From NCBI RefSeq assembly GCF_003402975.1, contig NZ_QURB01000005.1, forward strand, positions 62,001 to 126,000: a stretch of 64,000 bases of DNA, read 5' to 3'. Position numbers and translations under genes: made by a program. The stretch comes from Brumimicrobium aurantiacum (GTDB lineage: Bacteria; Bacteroidota; Bacteroidia; Flavobacteriales_D; Crocinitomicaceae). Of this stretch, positions 59,557 through 64,000 are shown in pieces (position 1 is the first letter of the stretch; the number at the start of each line of letters is the position of its first letter). Under the pieces are notes generated by a model, which saw only the letters and a program-made list of their open reading frames with translations, was not told the origin of the DNA and made no database searches.

Positions 59557-62136
59557 CTACAATCGCCCAGCCAATGTCACCACCTTTTTTATCGTTTCAA
59601 TCTTACTTGATTCTAAGTCGAAGATTTCAAACATAATAATGTAAGGTCCGATTGAAGCTTTTGTTCCATCTTCGCGGGTTCCCTCCCATTTTACTGTACC
59701 TTCATTTCCTAGTAAGTGATTTTTAAAGACTTCTTTAATCATTCTACCTTTGTCGTCATATATCACTATATCACCCATTAAATCAGGTGAAGAAACTTCA
59801 TAGGTCAATAAAAGCGCATCCTCAAATCCATCTCCATCTGGAGAGAATGATTTTGAAGACAAACTCAATGTTCCGCCTTCTTGATTCGGATTGATGTTTT
59901 GAGAGTTCACTCTTCCTGGCGTAGCAAATCCAACTGTTTCACTTGCACTGTGCCAATTTGCAGCCGAATTTGACTCCTCTTCTGCAGAAAAACGCTCTAA
60001 ACTCACACCTTTATCATCATTTATTAACGAAAAGTGCCATTCATCGGTATACGCTACTTTGTCCATTACAGTATCATCATATATCAAATAAACAGTTGAA
60101 GAATCATTGTTGTAACTTGGTAAACTCGACATTTCGATAAATTTACCCGGTATCGCAAAAGGATAATTCATAATTTGAAAAGTAGTGTCAGTTGTTAACA
60201 CCACATAATCATCTGGACTTAAAACATAAGATTGTTCAACAGCTTTTTGACTTGCAACAGTATCGTCATCAAACTTTGCTAATTCCCAATCCAACAAGTC
60301 AATGAATTTATCTGATTTATTGTAAATTTCAACAAAGTCTGCTCCTCCAGTTAGTGGATTAAACAAGATTTCATTGATGATTAAATCTCCTTTTTCAGGT
60401 GTTTGTGGTAAAACAAAAGATCCACTGTAATCATTTGAATTTCCGGAACAATCTGAAAAACCAATCAAGTCATAGGAATATAATTCTCCAGGAACCAATG
60501 CTTCCACAAATTCAAAAATCACTTCACTTGGATATTTTTCATCTACAATTCGTGTAGCAATTGTTAAAGAAGGATTAGATGAAAAACTAGCATTTTCAAT
60601 ACTCAAGGAATCTAACCCTTCAGAAAAGAACAGTTTTAAACGATTCGGTAATTCTGTTTCAAACCCTACCACTATTGGAGCGTCTTGATCAGGAGCGTTA
60701 CTGTACACACTGTTTTGGGTTCCTGGCGTTCCACCATTTAGATCTACAGAAGCCATCCAATTATCAGCTGAAGAACATGGTAATTCAGGGTTTATTCTTT
60801 CAATACTCCATCCCCCGTCTTCTTTGTTTTCATCTTGATACCAAGCATTAGTGTAGGTTAATTTATCTACAATTATTCCATTCTCTGTTTTTAACTCAAT
60901 ATCATCGCCTGCATTGTTTAGAGAAGCCCAACTTGTAACTCCAACACCTTGTGGATAATCCGTTAAACCGCTCGTTGGCACCAAAACAAGGTATTCTCCT
61001 GGCAACAACCAAGCATCTTGAATTGTACCTGTCGAATTATTGTCACTCAATTGCCAATTTTCTAAATGGAAATATTTCTGACTTCTATTGTATAGTTCAA
61101 TGTATTCTACTTCTGCCAAACCAACAACTGGCGATTCGTCTGCTAAAAATTCATTGATAATAATGTCTCCAAATTCAGGTATTTGGGCTACAACATATTG
61201 GAATGTTTCTGTTTGTTGCCCCATGGCATTTCCAGAAATATCTTCTACATTTTCACTCGTCAACGTATAGACATCTCCTACATTAAAAGGTGTAGAAAAT
61301 GTAAGTATAAACTGTGAAAAATTACTTGCGTCTTGCTGAACATTATTTGGCGATCCGATTCCATTATCTACTGTGTAATTATTAAGGTCTTCACCCGAAA
61401 TTTGATCAATTCCTTCATCAAAAGTCACTGTTAATTCCGTAGCAGAGATTGCCGCAACACTCATTAAATTTGGCGGTGTGTTATCCACTTGAATTGCCCC
61501 AACATAAATATTATCAAAAGCAAATTTATCGGCACGTGTTGCAGAATATTCAAGGTTTACACCAATATGCTGCCCTAAAATATTAGCTGTATAATTTGCA
61601 GATCCTTCTAATTGATACGCTGTTCCACCCGTCATGTCAACGAACAATTCCCAGTCGTTGTTGGCATGATAAATTACCTTAACTGCCATATCAAAATCTC
61701 CTGAAACCAAACCAGCAGAACTCGTTAAAATGGTCGTTTCTGTTCCTCCAACACGTTCTATCAAATAAATAGGGTCGCTGCTTCCATTTTCTCCAATTTG
61801 AAGGAATATTCCATCAGGATCTGTTGATAAATCGGCATCTGTTGATGTTAAAAATGTTTCGCCATTATTACTTGCCGAAGGGGAAAAATCATAGTTCAAG
61901 TTAAAGCGCCATTCGCGGTCTTCAAGTTGAGAAAGGTTATGTGGTGTCGATAAATAACTTGTTCCGGCAGCTCCAGCATCCAATTGTAAAGCATTGTTTC
62001 CGTTGACAATAAAATCAATTCCATCTCCAGTCCACGTAGGATTATTGGTGAAATCTCCATCATCAAAATTGTCAGAGGTTTGTCCCCAAGAAAACAAAAC
62101 AGAGAAAGCAGAAAAAAGCAGAATTAAATGTTTCAT
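59557..62136 (-). CDS. Exported lamin-tail-domain protein with FlgD-like C-terminus
   Basis: This 859-residue protein has a signal peptide (MKHLILLFSAFSVLFSWGQT) and an N-terminal LamG/jellyroll-like domain (residues ~20-215). An Ig-like SwmB-type domain follows at ~220-310 (TELTVTFDEGIDQISG). Two lamin-tail domains lie at ~325-470 (GDIIINEFLADESPVVGLAE) and ~590-760 (GDLIINEILFNPLTGGADFV), with SwmB-like strands between. The C-terminal ~90 residues (SFSPDGDGFEDALLLTYEVS, DDKGRMIKEVF, YIIMFEIFD) match FlgD-type Ig or gliding-motility-associated sorting ends rather than the T9SS type A form. Lamin-tail domains may bind nucleic acid or matrix. It is probably surface-exposed. Confidence 0.8.
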   Translation of the reverse strand: MKHLILLFSAFSVLFSWGQTSDNFDDGDFTNNPTWTGDGIDFIVNGNNALQLDAGAAGTSYLSTPHNLSQLEDREWRFNLNYDFSPSASNNGETFLTSTDADLSTDPDGIFLQIGENGSSDPIYLIERVGGTETTILTSSAGLVSGDFDMAVKVIYHANNDWELFVDMTGGTAYQLEGSANYTANILGQHIGVNLEYSATRADKFAFDNIYVGAIQVDNTPPNLMSVAAISATELTVTFDEGIDQISGEDLNNYTVDNGIGSPNNVQQDASNFSQFILTFSTPFNVGDVYTLTSENVEDISGNAMGQQTETFQYVVAQIPEFGDIIINEFLADESPVVGLAEVEYIELYNRSQKYFHLENWQLSDNNSTGTIQDAWLLPGEYLVLVPTSGLTDYPQGVGVTSWASLNNAGDDIELKTENGIIVDKLTYTNAWYQDENKEDGGWSIERINPELPCSSADNWMASVDLNGGTPGTQNSVYSNAPDQDAPIVVGFETELPNRLKLFFSEGLDSLSIENASFSSNPSLTIATRIVDEKYPSEVIFEFVEALVPGELYSYDLIGFSDCSGNSNDYSGSFVLPQTPEKGDLIINEILFNPLTGGADFVEIYNKSDKFIDLLDWELAKFDDDTVASQKAVEQSYVLSPDDYVVLTTDTTFQIMNYPFAIPGKFIEMSSLPSYNNDSSTVYLIYDDTVMDKVAYTDEWHFSLINDDKGVSLERFSAEEESNSAANWHSASETVGFATPGRVNSQNINPNQEGGTLSLSSKSFSPDGDGFEDALLLTYEVSSPDLMGDIVIYDDKGRMIKEVFKNHLLGNEGTVKWEGTREDGTKASIGPYIIMFEIFDLESSKIETIKKVVTLAGRL

Positions 62137-62325
62137 AATTAAATTTATTCAGTAGTGCAATCTACAAAATGTATTACAAATATAACCCGCTTTATTCACC
62201 AATCTTGTATTTTAAGACCTTAAACATTGTATATTCATTTATTTAGATGCGTTTCATTTAGTTTTAAGAATCCGGGGTAAGCGTATTCCATTCACTGATT
62301 CTGTTTTAAAAGAATGGAAAATCCT

Positions 62326-62333
62326 TACTTTTG
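62326..62333 (+). promoter_or_regulatory. TAnnTTTG -7 box upstream of asd
   Basis: TACTTTTG lies 17 bases before the asd ATG at 62351 and matches the phylum consensus. The -33 partner is unclear. Confidence 0.45.
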
Positions 62334-62350
62334 TAAAAAACAGAAAAAAT

Positions 62351-63355
62351 ATGAAACTTGCAATTGTTGGAGTAACAGGAATGGTGGGTCAAGAGATGCT
62401 AAAAGTAGTAGCAGAAATGAACCTACCAATAACAGAATTAATCCCTGTAGCATCTAAAAAGTCGGCTGGAACAAAAATTACTTTTGGAGGTCAAGAACAC
62501 ACAGTAGTAGATCTAGAAAAGGCGCTTGAGATGAAACCCGAGGTAGCACTTTTTTCTGCTGGTGGATCAATTTCTTTAGAATGGGCTCCAAAATTTGCAG
62601 CAATTAAATGTAGGGTCATTGATAATTCTTCAGCCTTTAGAATGGATGAGGACAAGAAACTAATTATTCCTGAAATCAATGGAGATGAATTAACAGCAGA
62701 TGATTACATTATTGCAAATCCGAATTGCTCTACGATTCAAATGTTAATAGCACTGGCTCCATTGCATGAAATGTACACTATCAAACGCGTAGTTGTTTCT
62801 ACTTACCAATCAATATCTGGAACTGGAGCTCAAGCGGTGAAACAAATGGAAAATGAGCGTGAAGGTATCAACGGAGAAATGGTTTATCCTTATCCGATTG
62901 ATCAAAATGTTTTACCTCATTGTGATATTTTCATGGACAATGGCTATACTAAAGAAGAAATGAAATTGGTGAATGAAACCAAGAAAATTTTGGATAATAA
63001 AATTGCGGTAACGGCAACTGCAGTGCGTGTACCTGTACAAGGTGGGCATTCAGAAGCGTTGAATGTGAATTTTGAAAAAGATTTCGATTTAACCGAAATT
63101 CGCAAGGCTTACCATGAAAATCCAGCCATCACTTTACAAGACAATCCTGAAACGAACACCTACCCTATGCCTTTGTATGCTAAAGGAAAAAATGATGTTT
63201 ATGTTGGCCGATTAAGAAGAGATGAAAGTCAAGACAATACTTTAAACATGTGGGTTGTTGCAGATAATTTAAGAAAAGGAGCAGCGACAAATACTGTTCA
63301 AATAGCACAAAAATTGATCGAGAAAAAAATTATTGAGATTGGGAGGTTTGCGTAG
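62351..63355 (+). CDS. asd: Aspartate-semialdehyde dehydrogenase
   Basis: This 334-residue protein has the NADP-binding GVTGMVGQEMLKV at the N-terminus, FSAGGSISLEWAP and NSSAFRMDED. The catalytic Cys126 lies in IIANPNCSTIQM. STYQSISGTGAQAVKQM, VRVPVQGGHSEALNVNF and GRLRRDESQDNTLNMWVVAD follow. It reduces aspartyl phosphate to aspartate semialdehyde, the branch point to lysine/diaminopimelate, threonine and methionine. Length and motifs are complete. It stands alone with its own TACTTTTG box. Confidence 0.97.
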   Translation: MKLAIVGVTGMVGQEMLKVVAEMNLPITELIPVASKKSAGTKITFGGQEHTVVDLEKALEMKPEVALFSAGGSISLEWAPKFAAIKCRVIDNSSAFRMDEDKKLIIPEINGDELTADDYIIANPNCSTIQMLIALAPLHEMYTIKRVVVSTYQSISGTGAQAVKQMENEREGINGEMVYPYPIDQNVLPHCDIFMDNGYTKEEMKLVNETKKILDNKIAVTATAVRVPVQGGHSEALNVNFEKDFDLTEIRKAYHENPAITLQDNPETNTYPMPLYAKGKNDVYVGRLRRDESQDNTLNMWVVADNLRKGAATNTVQIAQKLIEKKIIEIGRFA

Positions 63356-63436
63356 GTTTAAATGAAGAGTGAAGAAATATAAATGAAAAATGATAAATGA
63401 AAAATTGTGTTGACGCACCTTTTTCATTCTTCATTC

Positions 63437-63889
63437 TCAACCTTTCTCCACACGTATCACCGCTTTTTGACCTTCGAAACCAAGGGTGTTATAGCTTTCA
63501 AATGTTTTGGATTTACGCTTGTTTTTGGTTACATCGTATTCTCCGCTGAATTTAAAGGTTTGTTGCTCTACTTCTTCGGTGTAAAAATCTTCGCAATCTT
63601 CAGGGGCTACAACACGAGAAATGGTGAATGTTTGGGCTTTATCGTTAAACTGCCAATAGAACCGACTTTGCGTAGTGTCACTCGTCCAAGTACCTTCACA
63701 GACTGTTTCGTAAATATCACAGTCTTTGATTTCCCATGTGGGAATTAAGGTTTGACTCACGCCATCAACAGAAAGTTCTTTCACTTCCCAGTTGCCTGCT
63801 TTCATAAGGTGTTTGGAAGCACGTTTGTTTTTATCGCATGCGGTGAATAAAAATGCTGTTGTAAGTAATAAAAATGTTAGTTTTCTCAT
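63437..63889 (-). CDS. Small lipoprotein, lipocalin-like
   Basis: This 150-residue protein has a lipoprotein signal (MRKLTFLLLTTAFLFTACDK, acylated Cys18). The mature part has short paired strands and conserved-looking cysteines (GNWEVKELSVDG, IKDCDIYETVCEGTW, FYWQFND, EQQTFKFSGEYDVTKNKRKS) in a pattern like lipocalin-like DUF domains of Bacteroidota. Function is unknown. Its start follows the stop of the next minus-strand gene (63891-64000) by one base, so the two are co-transcribed. Confidence 0.65.
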   Translation of the reverse strand: MRKLTFLLLTTAFLFTACDKNKRASKHLMKAGNWEVKELSVDGVSQTLIPTWEIKDCDIYETVCEGTWTSDTTQSRFYWQFNDKAQTFTISRVVAPEDCEDFYTEEVEQQTFKFSGEYDVTKNKRKSKTFESYNTLGFEGQKAVIRVEKG

Positions 63890-63890
63890 A

Positions 63891-64000
63891 TTAATATAAT
63901 TTTCTTCCTTTGTATTGCCACTCTTTTTTAGTTACATCTCCATTAGCTTCTATAACACTTGATCTAAAGTCAAGAACACTAACTCCATCCATTTTGTTGA
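63891..64000 (-). CDS. 3' end of a gene cut by the window end
   Basis: A minus-strand frame open from base 64000 ends with TAA at 63891, giving 36 residues (NKMDGVSVLDFRSSVIEANG, then DVTKKEWQYKGRKLY). The stop is one base before the ATG of the lipoprotein gene at 63889, so it is the upstream member of the same operon. Too little is visible for a family call, though the residues look coding. Confidence 0.5.
   Translation of the reverse strand, partial: NKMDGVSVLDFRSSVIEANGDVTKKEWQYKGRKLY

Overview
The window is AT-rich DNA from a member of the Bacteroidota, most likely Flavobacteriales and perhaps near the Crocinitomicaceae/Fluviicola group. The placement is inferred from four things: type IX secretion (T9SS) C-terminal sorting domains and a PorZ homologue, many signal-peptidase-II lipoproteins, TAnnTTTG-type -7 promoter boxes, and an ISAon1-like insertion sequence. 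No replication origin, rRNA operon, prophage or CRISPR array was seen. One tRNA-Ser(GGA) is present.

Region 1 (1-11.2 kb) is accessory. It opens with a YceI-like gene cut by the window edge and a Crp/Fnr regulator, then a large exported WG-repeat protein. From about 4.0 to 8.6 kb there is a cassette-like stretch. A decayed HipB/HipS antitoxin remnant without its HipT kinase sits inside a broken copy of a ~390-bp repeat. A DUF262 + HEPN two-gene module (a likely defence module) follows, then an intact copy of the same repeat, then a lipid-anchored DJ-1/PfpI-like protein and a decayed gene. All of these genes lie on the minus strand. IS21-like terminal repeats and several unusual repeat or palindrome elements lie nearby.

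Region 2 (12-28.4 kb) is chromosomal backbone: exonuclease III, a thioredoxin-reductase-like ferredoxin/flavodoxin-NADP reductase, recO with porZ, a RhlE-like RNA helicase, an AGCS amino-acid:cation symporter with an unusual N-terminal extension, an ABC-F ATPase, an M1 aminopeptidase lipoprotein, a biotin carrier protein and an AlkD-like protein. The intergenic space at 12.8-13.2 kb holds a tandem repeat joined to a long inverted repeat.

Region 3 (28.6-36.6 kb) has a T9SS-exported protein with LamG and PNGase F-like domains, followed by a TPR/transmembrane/LuxR-type regulator, a polyprenyl diphosphate synthase, an OmpA-family protein and a truncated haemoglobin. Region 4 (36.7-45 kb) is purH and the cell-elongation cluster mreB-mreC-mreD-mrdA-rodA with a CPBP protease, almost all overlapping by a few bases.

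Region 5 (45-50 kb) contains an insertion sequence that has split a c-type cytochrome lipoprotein gene and has itself decayed by frameshifts and a nonsense codon. Next to it is an ExbB/ExbD proton-channel operon ending in a clear terminator and preceded by tRNA-Ser. Region 6 (50-64 kb) carries paired small lipoproteins, an LtaS-like phosphoglycerol transferase/sulfatase family protein, a glycerophosphodiester phosphodiesterase, pheS, a YtxJ-like protein, a glutaminyl cyclase, two glycosyltransferases, a lamin-tail-domain exported protein, asd, a small lipoprotein and a gene cut by the window end.

The strongest second-look items are the cassette-like region with the HipBST remnant and the DUF262/HEPN pair, the IS-split cytochrome gene, the symporter fusion, and -7 promoter boxes 4-6 nt from start codons that would give leaderless mRNAs.
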